DNA of 64,000 nt, from assembly GCA_035311445.1 (NCBI GenBank), contig DATGCX010000270.1:1-64000 (forward strand). Reading direction: 5' to 3'. Position numbers and translations under genes: made by a program. Below the pieces are notes generated by a model that was given only the letters and a program-made list of their open reading frames with translations, was not told where the DNA came from and ran no database searches. Of the stretch, positions 45,906-55,153 are shown one piece after another. Numbering within the stretch: position 1 is the stretch's first letter; the number at the start of each line of letters is the position of its first letter. The DNA comes from JAJPKK01 sp035311445. Lineage in GTDB: Bacteria; Pseudomonadota; Alphaproteobacteria; Rhizobiales; Xanthobacteraceae.

Positions 45906-46772
45906 TCAGCCCGGCCCGGTCGCGATCGGAAGGTCCGCCCGCGCACCCCATTCGGCCCACGAACCGTCATAGAGCGCCGCCGGCTCTTTCCCGATTGCGT
46001 CCAAAGCAAGCCACAGGATGGCGGCTGATACGCCCGAACCGCAGCTTGTTATGATTGGCTTGTCGAGATCCAGTCCGCTGGCCACAAAAGCTTGCCTGAT
46101 TTGATTCGCCGGCCGAAGCGAACCATCCTTCACGACCATACTGGACGGAACGTTATAGGAGCCGGGCATGCGGCCGGAGCGGACCCCGGGTCGCGGTTCC
46201 GGCGCCTCGCCGCGAAAGCGCTCGGCGGACCGCGCATCGACGACTTGGGCGCTGTGCGAAGCTAGCGTCTGTTGGACGTGCGCTAACGAGGCAACGATAT
46301 CGCCACGCTTGCGAGCCACAAATGTCTTGCTCGGATGCGCAACCGGTCCGCTCTCCAGCGCACGGCCTTCTGCTTTCCACTTTGGGAGTCCGCCTTCGAG
46401 AATGAAGACGTCGTCGGCGCCGAACAGGCGGAACGTGAACCACACACGCGGCGATGAAAACATCCCATGACCATCATACACGACGATCGTATCCCGTTCG
46501 CTGATGCCGAGCTTGCCGGCTGCTGTCGCGAAATCCGCGGATGAAGGCAGCATGTGCGGCAGATCGGTTGAATGATCGGCGACCTCGTCGATGTCGAAGC
46601 GGATCGCACCCGGAATATGCCCCTCAAGATATTCAGCCGTGGGGTCCCGCTTCATGGCGGGCAGATAAAACGAGCTGTCGAGCACAACGAGACCGGGCGC
46701 GCCGAGATTGACGGCGAGCCAGTCAGTCGTCACCAGCCATTTTGAGATCGGATGCGGGGGAGGGACAAGCAT
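45906..46772 (-). CDS. sseA: 3-mercaptopyruvate sulfurtransferase
   Basis: 288 residues, two rhodanese domains. The active-site Cys244 is in ITSCGSGVSAA, and CGSGV(T/S)A is the MST version of the loop (thiosulfate sulfurtransferases have CRxGxT). LEGGLPKWKAEGR and the RMPGSYNVP interdomain segment also fit. It moves sulfur from 3-mercaptopyruvate, a cysteine breakdown product, to acceptors such as cyanide or thioredoxin. It lies 20 bp downstream of cysK on the same strand, forming a cysteine metabolism pair. Confidence 0.92.
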   Translation of the reverse strand: MLVPPPHPISKWLVTTDWLAVNLGAPGLVVLDSSFYLPAMKRDPTAEYLEGHIPGAIRFDIDEVADHSTDLPHMLPSSADFATAAGKLGISERDTIVVYDGHGMFSSPRVWFTFRLFGADDVFILEGGLPKWKAEGRALESGPVAHPSKTFVARKRGDIVASLAHVQQTLASHSAQVVDARSAERFRGEAPEPRPGVRSGRMPGSYNVPSSMVVKDGSLRPANQIRQAFVASGLDLDKPIITSCGSGVSAAILWLALDAIGKEPAALYDGSWAEWGARADLPIATGPG

Positions 46773-46792
46773 CTATGGATTCTCACATCCGA

Positions 46793-47830
46793 TCACATCG
46801 GCTGGAACGGCACCTTGAGAGTCGATCTGCGCTCCAACCAAGTGGGTACCGGCAATCCTTTGGCGCGCAGGAATTCCGAGTTGAACAGCTTTGTTTGGTA
46901 ACGCGTGCCGTAATCCGTGAGCACCGTAACGACGGTGTGTCCCGGCCCGAGCTCGCGGGCGAGCCGGATCGCGCCCGCAACGTTAATTCCTGACGATCCC
47001 CCGAGGCATAAGCCCTCGTGCTCCAGCAAATCGAATACAAGCGCCACCGCCTCCTCATCGGGAATCCGATAGGCGATATCGATCGGCGCCCCTTCCATGT
47101 TCTTGGTGATGCGCCCCTGCCCAATTCCTTCGGTAATCGACGAGCCCTCGGATTTAAGCACGCCGGTGGTGTAATAGCTGTAGAGCGCGGCACCGAACGG
47201 ATCGGCAAGCGCGATCTTAATGGATTTGTTGCGTTCCTTCAGCGCGATGCCGACGCCAGCGAGCGTTCCGCCGGTGCCGACCGCGCAGACGAACCCGTCG
47301 ACCTTGCCTTCGGTCTGGTTCCAGATCTCGGGGCCGGTCGTTTTTACGTGGCCGTCGCGGTTGGCGACGTTGTCGAATTGATTGGCCCAGATCGCACCAT
47401 TCGGCTCGGTCTTCGCCAACTCATCGGCAAGCCGGCCAGATAATTTCACGTAGTTGTTGGGGTTCGCATACGGAACTGCCGGGACCTCGACAAGTTCGGC
47501 CCCGCATATTCGGAGCGCGTCCTTCTTTTCCTGGCTCTGGGTATCCGGTATCACGATCACGCTGCGGAAACCGAGTGCGTTGCCGACCAGCGCGAGGCCG
47601 ATGCCGGTGTTCCCGGCAGTGCCCTCGACGATCACGCCGCCGGGGCGCAGGCGGCCGCTTTTTACCGCGTCTTCGATGATGAACAACGCCGCCCGATCCT
47701 TGACCGACTGGCCGGGATTCATGAATTCGGCCTTGCCAAGAATGGTGCAGCCCGTCTCCACCGATGCGCGCTTGAGCTTGATGAGGGGAGTGTTGCCGAT
47801 GGCTTCGGCAATTCCATCGCGAATCTGCAT
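46793..47830 (-). CDS. cysK: Cysteine synthase A-type enzyme (O-acetylserine sulfhydrylase)
   Basis: 345 residues. PLP-Lys44 is in FMNPGQSVKDRAA; the phosphate-binding loop GTAGNTGIGLA (TSGNTG in most CysK) and GTGGTLAG are present, and the C-terminus has CLGGSSGINVAGA. It makes cysteine from O-acetylserine and sulfide. The Ala in the GTAGNTG loop and the 345-residue length put it near the branch also found in rhizobia as a second CysK copy; cystathionine beta-synthase-like activity cannot be excluded. It is followed by sseA. Confidence 0.9.
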   Translation of the reverse strand: MQIRDGIAEAIGNTPLIKLKRASVETGCTILGKAEFMNPGQSVKDRAALFIIEDAVKSGRLRPGGVIVEGTAGNTGIGLALVGNALGFRSVIVIPDTQSQEKKDALRICGAELVEVPAVPYANPNNYVKLSGRLADELAKTEPNGAIWANQFDNVANRDGHVKTTGPEIWNQTEGKVDGFVCAVGTGGTLAGVGIALKERNKSIKIALADPFGAALYSYYTTGVLKSEGSSITEGIGQGRITKNMEGAPIDIAYRIPDEEAVALVFDLLEHEGLCLGGSSGINVAGAIRLARELGPGHTVVTVLTDYGTRYQTKLFNSEFLRAKGLPVPTWLERRSTLKVPFQPM

Positions 47831-47948
47831 GATGCTTTCGATTTAGGCGTTCGACCGGGCCCTGATCAAGTGGCCGGAAGCGAACCTATCGGGGAAACCG
47901 AGCGGCTACAAGTTGGGGAAAATCGCCATCGGCGGGAGGTAGGCTCTT

Positions 47949-48208
47949 TTGCTCGAAACGGAACGGGTGCCTTCGACTATGCGCCGGGTCATTTGGATTA
48001 TCGCGAAAATTGTCGGAGTGGCTCTTGGAGGTTATGCAGGCTACATCGTCGCGTTCATTCTTTCCTATTATCTGGTCGATCATGGAGATGTCGGAGCGCC
48101 GCCTCGTTGATCCTCCCGGTTCCGATAGGAGTTATGGCCGGCGCATTGCTTCTATACCTCCTTCTTCGGCGATTCGATAAGAGAACAGGCAATGCGTCGC
48201 GGTCTTAG
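47949..48208 (+). pseudogene. Small membrane protein with an apparent -1 frameshift
   Basis: A TTG at 47949 (GGGAGG nine bases upstream) or ATG at 47979 opens a frame ending at 48110: MRRVIWIIAKIVGVALGGYAGY, then IVAFILSYYLVDHGDVGAPPR. The hydrophobic sequence goes on in another frame up to 48208: SLILPVPIGVMAGALLLYLLLRRFD. One extra base near 48095-48107 would join the two halves into a two-helix protein of about 85 residues. Either the gene is frameshifted or there is a sequencing error. Function is unknown. Confidence 0.5.
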
Positions 48209-48276
48209 AGGCAAAGTCGCCGTCCGCGCCACGATGCCGAGAGAGCTGCTTCGATGCTTTCAGCGTGCTGCGATAG

Positions 48277-49620
48277 TCAGACGGCAGCTTCTACCGCCGG
48301 CTTGCGCTGCAGCGGCAGCGGTTGTTCGTCCAGCATCGCCCTGATGGACGCTCTTGCGACCCCCTCCGCAATGCCGTGCTGGGCGAGGAGTTCGCGACAT
48401 TCGGCCATGATGAGGTCGACGTCCTGGAGCAGTTTCAGCCGCTTGTACTGATCCGGATGCGCCAGCCCCATGCTGGCGCCGATCACTTCGAGCACATTGA
48501 GGACCTGGAATGGCCAATCGCGCTCGTGGGCGCACAGTTCGCGGTGATCGACATGGTAGACGGCGATCAGCGCATCGATGCCGGCTTCGCGCGCGCCCTC
48601 AAGTTCTTGAAGTTGCAGTTTCTTCTTGTAGTCAGGCAGGGTCCGCAAGGCATTGCTCATGAGCCCGACCGCGGGCTGGTTGAGGTCAACTAGCTCGATG
48701 CCCGGAACCGCCGTCAAAAGCTTGATGGCCGCCTCGACGACGCTCGGAATGCCCGGATGACGATGCAGCGCCGCACGCATCGGTACCGGCAGTCGCAGTA
48801 ATGGTCGCAGATCTTCGATCCGTTCACCGAGATACCGCATAAAGGGGGTCATTTCGAAGGGACGGCTCCCGAATTGCCGCTCGTGGGCCGGCAGCATCAC
48901 CTCGGTAAACTGCACGTGGCAGCTCGCGCACCAGGTCAGCACTTGCCCGGAGCGCGAGAGCTTCCGCATGGTTGTTTCCGCCATGTTGGCAGAGGTCGCA
49001 CTATCGCCGGTCCGCAACTGGCCAATTCCGCAGCAGTGGGTGGGCCCGCCCATGACCTTATAGCTGACCCCAAGAGCATCCATAATATCAAGTGCCAGCA
49101 AAGCGATGTGCGGTGTCTTTAACAGATTACAGCCGGTGTAGAAGACGAAGTCCGGCGCTGGCTTTCCGCTCGCGCCCTTGTCGCTGCTGGCCGCCGCCAT
49201 GTTCTGGCCGAGCCGCGCCAGAACAGCGTCATCAAGCTGCATACGCGACTGAACCGTGACCTCGCGACTGAGCTTGTGGAAGGTCTCGACGCCTTGGCGG
49301 CGCTGCTCGCGCGGCTCAGTGTTCGCCTTGGCCATAGCGAGACGCGCCATCGAGAGCATGAAGCGCGGATTGACCCCGTAATCGCAGGCCTTGATGCAGT
49401 CCCCGGTCAGCATGCAGGTGGACGCCCAACGCTGCGATGCAGCAGGGCCGCTGCCAGTGCGCAGGATGTCGATGATCCCGGAGACGACCTCCTGAGCCGG
49501 CGCTGTAACCCCAGCCGGGGTCTTGACCGGGCAGACCTCCACACATTTCCCGCAGCGCGTACACGCGTCGATGATGTCCTGCACGCGACCGTTTAACGCA
49601 TCTTCGAAGAAATTGCCCAT
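48277..49620 (-). CDS. (Fe-S)-binding oxidoreductase subunit, HdrD/GlcF-like
   Basis: 447 residues. Two [4Fe-4S] ferredoxin clusters are near the N-terminus (ACTRCGKCVEVCPV at about 20-33 and CMLTGDCIKACDYG). One CCG domain is complete (CNLL...THCCGIGQ...WCASC). In the second CCG region the expected cysteines are largely missing (DLNQPAVGLMSN and AVYHVDHRELC), so this half probably does not bind a cluster. Members pass electrons between a flavoprotein dehydrogenase and a quinone or heterodisulfide. No flavoprotein partner is adjacent. It is divergent from the M24 enzyme gene. Confidence 0.85.
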   Translation of the reverse strand: MGNFFEDALNGRVQDIIDACTRCGKCVEVCPVKTPAGVTAPAQEVVSGIIDILRTGSGPAASQRWASTCMLTGDCIKACDYGVNPRFMLSMARLAMAKANTEPREQRRQGVETFHKLSREVTVQSRMQLDDAVLARLGQNMAAASSDKGASGKPAPDFVFYTGCNLLKTPHIALLALDIMDALGVSYKVMGGPTHCCGIGQLRTGDSATSANMAETTMRKLSRSGQVLTWCASCHVQFTEVMLPAHERQFGSRPFEMTPFMRYLGERIEDLRPLLRLPVPMRAALHRHPGIPSVVEAAIKLLTAVPGIELVDLNQPAVGLMSNALRTLPDYKKKLQLQELEGAREAGIDALIAVYHVDHRELCAHERDWPFQVLNVLEVIGASMGLAHPDQYKRLKLLQDVDLIMAECRELLAQHGIAEGVARASIRAMLDEQPLPLQRKPAVEAAV

Positions 49621-49858
49621 GGGCCTGCGTTTCGAGGGTTGATCGATGCGAGTATCTTACCCCGATAACGCACTTCAGCAACGGGGACGCTCCGCTGCGG
49701 TATATGAACGAGCAGGAACTTACGAGCGTTCATCGGCCACCTTTCTTCTCCTGGTCGCAAGCGGTGACGGAAAGCATATCTGTGTCACGTCGCATGATGG
49801 TGGCCGAGCCATTAACATGCGCGGACGATATCATGGTGAACCGAAGGGAGCCACGATC

Positions 49859-51055
49859 ATGCTCACGCAAACCAAACCATCGGATCTCGAATCGCACGTG
49901 CCGTTTGACGCTGGGCGGCTCGATCGCCTCATGGACGAGGCCGCCCTCGACGTGGTGATCGCGACTTCCAAACACAACGTCCAATATCTGCTCGGCGGCC
50001 ACCGCGCATTGTTCTTCGACTACATGGATGCCATGGGGGTCAGCCGCTATCTGCCGGTTTTCGTGTACGTCAAGGACGCATTGGACAGGGCCGCTTATTT
50101 CGGCCATCGGCTGGAAGGCTATCAAAGGGACGTCAGGCCATTCTGGGTGGCGAATGCACAGACCTCATCTTCAGGTTCTGTTGACGCCATGCAGAAGGCG
50201 ATCGACCATATCCGCTGGCTCGACCTCCGGCCGCGCCGCATCGGGGTCGAAGTGGCCTTTCTGCCGCTCGACGCCGGCATGGCGTTGCGCAGTGCCTTCC
50301 CGGATGTCGAAATCGCCGACGCGCTGGTTGTGCTGGAGCGGCAGCGCGCGCGCAAGAGCGCCGACGAGCTCGAAAAGCTGCGCATCGCGTCGGATCGTAT
50401 CATCGACTCCATGCTGGCGGTGGTCGAAGATCACGGACCAGGAGCAACCAAGCTTGAGTTGGCCGAGGCGCTGCGTCGCGAGGAAACCAACCGCGGCCTA
50501 ACCTTCGAATATTGTTTGATCGCCGCGGGCACCAGTCACAACCGCGCGCCTTCCGACCAGAAATGGCGGGAGGGAGACGTCCTTTCGCTCGACTCCGGCG
50601 GCAATTACCGCGGCTATATCGGCGATGTCGCCCGTATGGCAATACTCGGCGAGCCCGACGCAGAACTCGACGACCTGCTCGCCGAAATCGATGAGGTCCA
50701 ACAGACCGCCTTCAAGGCGATCCGGGCCGGTGCCATCGGGGGCGATATCTATGCGGTAGCAGGGCCGCTGGTGCGCCGCTCCAGGCAGCACAACCACATG
50801 CATTTTCTCGCCCACGGCATGGGCCTCGTCAGCCACGAAGCGCCGCGGCTCACCAACAGGGGCCCGGTGCCCTACACGGACGACGATGCCCATCGGCCGC
50901 TCGAGGCCGGCATGGTGATTTCCGTGGAAACGACGCTGTTGCACCCGCGCCGCGGCTTCATCAAGCTGGAGGATACTGTGGCGGTCACGGAAGCAGGCTA
51001 TGACATCTATGGCGACCGCGCTCGCGGCTGGCTTCGCGGCGGTGCCGCGCTATAG
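49859..51055 (+). CDS. M24-family metallopeptidase (Xaa-Pro aminopeptidase-like)
   Basis: 398 residues from the ATG at 49859 (AAGGGAG upstream); the frame is open further upstream without protein-like sequence. An N-terminal creatinase-like domain is followed by the pita-bread catalytic domain. Metal ligands are visible: Asp in LSLDSGG (about 246), Asp in YIGDVAR (about 256), His in HFLAHGMGL (about 319), Glu in ISVETTLL (about 357) and Glu in KLEDTVAV (about 371). It hydrolyses X-Pro dipeptides or related amide compounds such as creatine analogues. Next to it is a broken Bug receptor gene on the same strand. Confidence 0.9.
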   Translation: MLTQTKPSDLESHVPFDAGRLDRLMDEAALDVVIATSKHNVQYLLGGHRALFFDYMDAMGVSRYLPVFVYVKDALDRAAYFGHRLEGYQRDVRPFWVANAQTSSSGSVDAMQKAIDHIRWLDLRPRRIGVEVAFLPLDAGMALRSAFPDVEIADALVVLERQRARKSADELEKLRIASDRIIDSMLAVVEDHGPGATKLELAEALRREETNRGLTFEYCLIAAGTSHNRAPSDQKWREGDVLSLDSGGNYRGYIGDVARMAILGEPDAELDDLLAEIDEVQQTAFKAIRAGAIGGDIYAVAGPLVRRSRQHNHMHFLAHGMGLVSHEAPRLTNRGPVPYTDDDAHRPLEAGMVISVETTLLHPRRGFIKLEDTVAVTEAGYDIYGDRARGWLRGGAAL

Positions 51056-51109
51056 CCGATCTGATATAACGTTAAACAAAAAAATATCGAATGTCAGGTT
51101 GAGGTTTGA

Positions 51110-52064
51110 ATGCTGCACCGACTGGCGGGGGCGATCGCGTTCTGCGTGCTGTTGAGCTTGGGAGCACAAGCGCAAACCAGCCGCACGATCAAGTTCGTGG
51201 TGCCGTTTGCGTCCGGCGGCACCGCGGACATTCTGGCGCGGATGCTCGCGGAAGAAATCGGCAAGGCGCATGGGGGTCGGAACGCTGATCGAGAACCGCT
51301 CCGGCGCCGGGACCATAATTGCGACCGAGGCGGCCTCCCGCGCCCCACCGGACGGTAACACGGTGCTGTTCAATGCCAATGCCTTCGTCATCAATCCGCA
51401 TTTGCGGAAGCTTTCCTACGATCCCCTGACGAGCTTCGAACCGATCTGCCAACTCGTATCATCCCCGCAGGTGATCGTGGTCAGCGGGAGTGCAGCTTAT
51501 CGTAGCCTCGCAGAAATACTTGATGCGGCGCGCACGAAACCCGGCGAATTGACGCTCGCGAGTGTCGGACCGGCGAGCACACAGCATATTGCGTTCGAAA
51601 TGCTCAAACATCTCGCCAGGGTGGACATGATCTTTGTTCCGTTCAACGGCAATGGTCCGGCCGTCAATGCGCTTCTCGGCAAGCACGTCGATTCGGTGCT
51701 GGTGAATTACTCCGAAGTCGCGGAGCAGGTACAGGACGGCAAGTTTCGCGCTCTCGCGACGACGTCGCGGAGCCGCATCGATTCCCTGCCGCAGGTGCCT
51801 GCTGTCGCAGAACTGGGTTTCAGTGATTTCGAGGCGGATGTATGGTTCGGCACCGTGGTGCCGGCCAAGACTCCTGCGGCGATCGTCACCGAACTTGCAG
51901 ACTGGCTTACCGCAGCCTTGGATGCGCCTGCCGTGAAGCCCAGGGTGAAAGCGCTCAGCCTCTACACAGTCGGAAGATGCGGCGCCGCCTTCGCGGCCGA
52001 CTTGCGCCAACGGTACAACGAATACGGTCGGGCGATTCGCGAATCAAACATCAAGGGCGAATGA
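51110..52064 (+). pseudogene. Bug-type (TctC family) tripartite tricarboxylate receptor, frameshifted
   Basis: The first frame from ATG 51110 gives a signal peptide and the Bug N-terminus (TIKFVVPFASGGTADILARM, continuing LAEEIGKAHG). The rest continues in another frame: VGTLIENRSGAGTIIATEAA to the end at 52064. The break is at a run of five G at 51272-51276: with four G the reading is continuous. Together the halves make about 317 residues, the normal length. Either the gene is inactivated or there is a sequencing error in the homopolymer. An intact paralogue is at 53771. Confidence 0.85.
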
Positions 52065-52091
52065 GCTTTATGGCCGGGGGGATGCTCTGCG

Positions 52092-52292
52092 CTACGCTTG
52101 CGATTTCTTGAGTGTACCATCCATGATGTAGATGACGATGATCCATGAAATTGCAAAATTAGCAAAGAAGAGGGTGAGAAATACGATCAGGCTAACGGTC
52201 GATGAGACGGTCTTTTCCAGATAGATACCCAGCAAAGCCGACAAGACCGCGCCGGCGACCACAAGACCGGCATACAAGATAAGCGCCTTCAT
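52092..52292 (-). CDS. Small two-helix membrane protein
   Basis: 66 residues from the ATG at 52292 (GGGGCGAA just upstream): MKALILYAGLVVAGAVLSALL, then GIYLEKTVSSTVSLIVFLTLFFANFAISWIIVIYIMDG, with a short Lys-rich tail. Two transmembrane segments. It resembles small inner-membrane proteins of rhizobia that have no known function. It lies between the broken receptor gene (convergent) and the MFS gene (same strand), without a clear operon relation. Confidence 0.6.
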   Translation of the reverse strand: MKALILYAGLVVAGAVLSALLGIYLEKTVSSTVSLIVFLTLFFANFAISWIIVIYIMDGTLKKSQA

Positions 52293-52367
52293 TGGTTCGC
52301 CCCGGCTGCAAGAGTTAGCGTCCGTTCGAGTTTCCACCAATTTGCGGAAATGTGCAACGCCGCTATT

Positions 52368-53588
52368 TCAGGCCGGCGCGGGCCGCCTGCCGCGGCTGAC
52401 CAGCAAGGCCGCAATGAGGAGATTAAGGAGGTTCCAGGCGAGGCCATTCAGGAAGGCCGTCTGGTAGGATCCGAAATAGTCGAATACGGCACCCGACATC
52501 CAGCCGCCGAACGCCATCCCGAATAAAGTCATCATCAGGACGATGCCCAATCTCGTCCCGACTTCGGCAGGCGGAAAGTATTCCCGCACGATGAAGGCAT
52601 AGCTTGGCACGATGCCGCCCTGGAACAGGCCGAACAGGGCGGAGATGACATAGAGCGACATCAGCCCGTCGAACATGATATAAAGCAGCAGCGCCACGCC
52701 CTGCGCGGCCGAGCCGAGGAGGAGAGTCGGCAGTGAGCCGATGCGGTCGGCGACGAAACCCGATCCGATACGGCTGACGATGCCAAATCCCAGCATCAGC
52801 GACAGCATCTCGGCGCCACGGGCAACTCCATACCCGAGGTCGCCGCAATAGGCCACGATATGGACCTGAGGCATTGCCATTGCGACGCAACAGGCAAATC
52901 CCGCCACACAAAGAAGCACCTGCAGGACGCCGCGCGGCAAATCGAGTAGGCGGTTTTGTGCGGTCGCAGTCTGGGCTGTGGTTTTGCGCGGTGCCGGATG
53001 TCGCAACAAGGCCAGCAACGGCAGCATGATCGCGAGGCAAACAAGGCTGATCCCCGCATGCGTGGGACGCCAGCCCGCGGCCGCGACGGCGTGCTGGATC
53101 ATGGGTGGCCAGAACGTACCGGCGATATAGTTGCCGGCCGCGGCAATTGCGACGGCGATGCCGCGTTGCGCCGTGAACCAGAACGACACATCGGTCATGA
53201 TTGGTCCGAATGTCGCCGAGGCACCGATGCCGATCACCATGTAGGCCAGCGCAAAGGTCCACAGGCTGGGAGATATGGAAGCGCAGAAAAAACCGAGCGC
53301 GAGCGCGCCGATCCCCAACAGGGCGGGAGCCAGGAGGCCAAAGCGGTCCTGCAGCCGACCCATGATGACGCCGCCGCACGCAAAGCCGAGCATGGTGAGC
53401 GTAAACGGCAGCGACGCATCGGCTCGCGGCACGCCAAACTCGGCTTGCACGGCGGGTAAGACCACCGGCATCGACCACATGCCGACGCCGCCGGCCGTGC
53501 CGAAGGCGGCCGATGCTGCCAGCCGTACCCACGCATAAGGCGAGTCGGCGCCACGGGGGACGGCGGAATTAAGATGTCGGTTACTCAA
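52368..53588 (-). CDS. Major facilitator superfamily transporter
   Basis: 406 residues from a TTG at 53588 (AGGAG ten bases upstream); no ATG in this frame is better. Twelve hydrophobic segments with MFS loop 2-3 motif GGVIMGRLQDRFG and the matching SRIGSGFVADRIG in the second half. The overall layout is of the oxalate/formate-antiporter-like or monocarboxylate (MCT) group. The substrate is unknown. It is next to two Bug receptor genes, so an organic anion is likely. Confidence 0.82.
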   Translation of the reverse strand: MSNRHLNSAVPRGADSPYAWVRLAASAAFGTAGGVGMWSMPVVLPAVQAEFGVPRADASLPFTLTMLGFACGGVIMGRLQDRFGLLAPALLGIGALALGFFCASISPSLWTFALAYMVIGIGASATFGPIMTDVSFWFTAQRGIAVAIAAAGNYIAGTFWPPMIQHAVAAAGWRPTHAGISLVCLAIMLPLLALLRHPAPRKTTAQTATAQNRLLDLPRGVLQVLLCVAGFACCVAMAMPQVHIVAYCGDLGYGVARGAEMLSLMLGFGIVSRIGSGFVADRIGSLPTLLLGSAAQGVALLLYIMFDGLMSLYVISALFGLFQGGIVPSYAFIVREYFPPAEVGTRLGIVLMMTLFGMAFGGWMSGAVFDYFGSYQTAFLNGLAWNLLNLLIAALLVSRGRRPAPA

Positions 53589-53618
53589 ATTGCATGGACT
53601 CCTGCAGCTACGGTGGCG

Positions 53619-53745
53619 TGGGCAAAGGCGCGCTTGTCGCAATGTACCTGCTGCGGCCACGCCGAGGTCGCAGGGGTGGCGACGCGGAGCCTATCATCGG
53701 GCCGGCCGAAGGCCGGACCCGCTGGCTTTGCCCACCCTACGATGC
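53619..53745. repeat. Dispersed repeat bordered by GTGGGCAAAGGCGCG and GGCTTTGCCCACCCTACGATGC
   Basis: Border arms GGGCAAAGGC/GGCTTTGCCC pair; inside are GCCGAGGTCGCAGG and ATCGGGCCGGCCGAAGGCCGGACCC, the latter also seen in the 12733-12867 repeat. It is a mosaic of two repeat families and sits upstream of the MFS gene. Confidence 0.65.
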
Positions 53746-53770
53746 TGATCGAAGGGGCTCCGGCGTCGCT

Positions 53771-54751
53771 CTACTCCTCCGCAACGAAACCGGAGGCTTT
53801 CACGATGGGCCCCCAGCGTTCCAGATCGGCCCTGACGGTGGCGGCGAATTGATCGGACGATTCGAATCTCGTGTCGTTGCCGATTTTGGCGAGACTCTCG
53901 ATCATCTCGGGCGACCTGACCGCCTCGCCGATTGCGGCGTTCAGCGCGCGTACGGCTTCAGCCCGCGTTTTGGCTGGCACGAAGGCGCCGAGCCAGGTTT
54001 CCAGCGCGATGTTGTAGCCGGCCTCGCGCATGGTCGGCACGTTCGGCAGGAATTTCGAACGCGCGGGACTTGCCACCGCCAAGATGCGAACTTTTCCGGA
54101 GGCGGCCTGAGGCAGCGTTTCGCCCACCGGATTGACGCTCGCCGGAACATGGCCGCCGATCAGATCCTGCAACGCCGGCGCCCCGCCGCGGTAATGAACC
54201 GGGCTCAATTTGATACCGGCTTCGCTCGCCAGCATGATCCCCACAAAATGCGGGGTCCCGCCGGCTCCCGTGGTGGCGAAGATGGCCTTGTCGGGATTGG
54301 CTTTGCACCAGGCCACGAATTCCACGAGCGACGTGACCCGCTCCGGCACCGCGGGACCGATCACGAATGTCAAAGTCGATCGTGATGCTGGGGCGACCGG
54401 TACCAGGTCACGCAGCGGATCGTAGCTCAGCGTACGGAAGCTATGTGGATAGAGCGTAATGGGAAAATCGGGCGTGAACAGAAACTCGCTGCCGTCCGGT
54501 TCCGCATTCTTGACGTAGTCGACCGCGACGCGAGCAGCCCCTCCCGGCTTGTTCTCGACGATCACCGATGGCGCATATCGGCCGCGCAGCCGCTCGGCCA
54601 GCATGCGGGCGATGAGATCGGTCGCGCCGCCGGCCGGGAACCCGACGATCATATGCACAGTCTTTTTCAAGGTTTGCGCGGCGGCATGCGGCGGCCTGGC
54701 ACCGATCGCGGCAACTGCCGTGGCAGTAAGGACAGTGCGGCGGGTCAACAT
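53771..54751 (-). CDS. Bug-type (TctC family) tripartite tricarboxylate receptor
   Basis: 326 residues, intact. A Tat-like or Sec signal (MLTRRTVLTATAVAAIGARPPHAAAQ) leads into VHMIVGFPAGGATDLIARML, VIVENKPGGAARVAV and DPLRDLVPVAP, all characteristic of Bug receptors. Two conserved ligand regions (ATTGAGGTPHFVG; REAGYNIALETWLGAFVP) are intact. It binds a carboxylate or related small molecule. There are no tctAB membrane genes nearby, as is usual for orphan Bug proteins of this group, so it may serve as a sensor or share a transporter elsewhere. Confidence 0.9.
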   Translation of the reverse strand: MLTRRTVLTATAVAAIGARPPHAAAQTLKKTVHMIVGFPAGGATDLIARMLAERLRGRYAPSVIVENKPGGAARVAVDYVKNAEPDGSEFLFTPDFPITLYPHSFRTLSYDPLRDLVPVAPASRSTLTFVIGPAVPERVTSLVEFVAWCKANPDKAIFATTGAGGTPHFVGIMLASEAGIKLSPVHYRGGAPALQDLIGGHVPASVNPVGETLPQAASGKVRILAVASPARSKFLPNVPTMREAGYNIALETWLGAFVPAKTRAEAVRALNAAIGEAVRSPEMIESLAKIGNDTRFESSDQFAATVRADLERWGPIVKASGFVAEE

Positions 54752-54832
54752 GTTTGCGCTCTTTGCATCGTTTTGCTCAGTGAGGAAACCGGATCCTGGG
54801 TCAGTCTACCGCAATGCGGGGCTCTGAAACGC

Positions 54833-54863
54833 AAAAAACTCGCCGGCCCATAAGGCCGGCGAG
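54833..54863 (-). terminator. Rho-independent terminator
   Basis: CTCGCCGGCC and GGCCGGCGAG form a perfect 10-bp stem with a 5-base loop; on the minus strand six T follow. It lies upstream of the Bug receptor gene and would end minus-strand transcription coming from the phage genes at 55154-56956, with a dispersed repeat in between. Confidence 0.75.
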
Positions 54864-54983
54864 GACGGAGTACGACGGACGATGATTTTGCGCGCAAGGG
54901 CAATCGTGGGGGTTAACTCATGAGTGCTCCCTGTTGGCGATGTCGGGCATCAATTGACGCGCAACGAGGATCATGATGCCGCG

Positions 54984-55153
54984 GATGTAGGGGCGACCCT
55001 TGTGGTCGCCCCGTGCCGGATGCGACGAATGGGGCGACCACAAGGGTCGCCCCTACAGCGGGCAATTTTTGGAGGCCCTCGGCTTGTGCGGGGCCCTCCA
55101 ATGTTATGACTTGGTCGATGCTCCAATCCCTTCAGATTGGCTGGAGCGACCGA
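54984..55153. repeat. About 170-bp dispersed repeat (GGGCGACCCTTGTGGTCGCCC family), second copy
   Basis: Same order as 39852-40020: GATGTAGGGGCGACCCTTG, internal palindrome GGGGCGACC...GGTCGCCCC, CTTGTGCGGGGCCCTCCAATG, TTGGTCGATGCTCCAATCCC. It abuts the stop codon of the first phage gene, so it may mark the edge of the prophage-like block. Confidence 0.85.
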
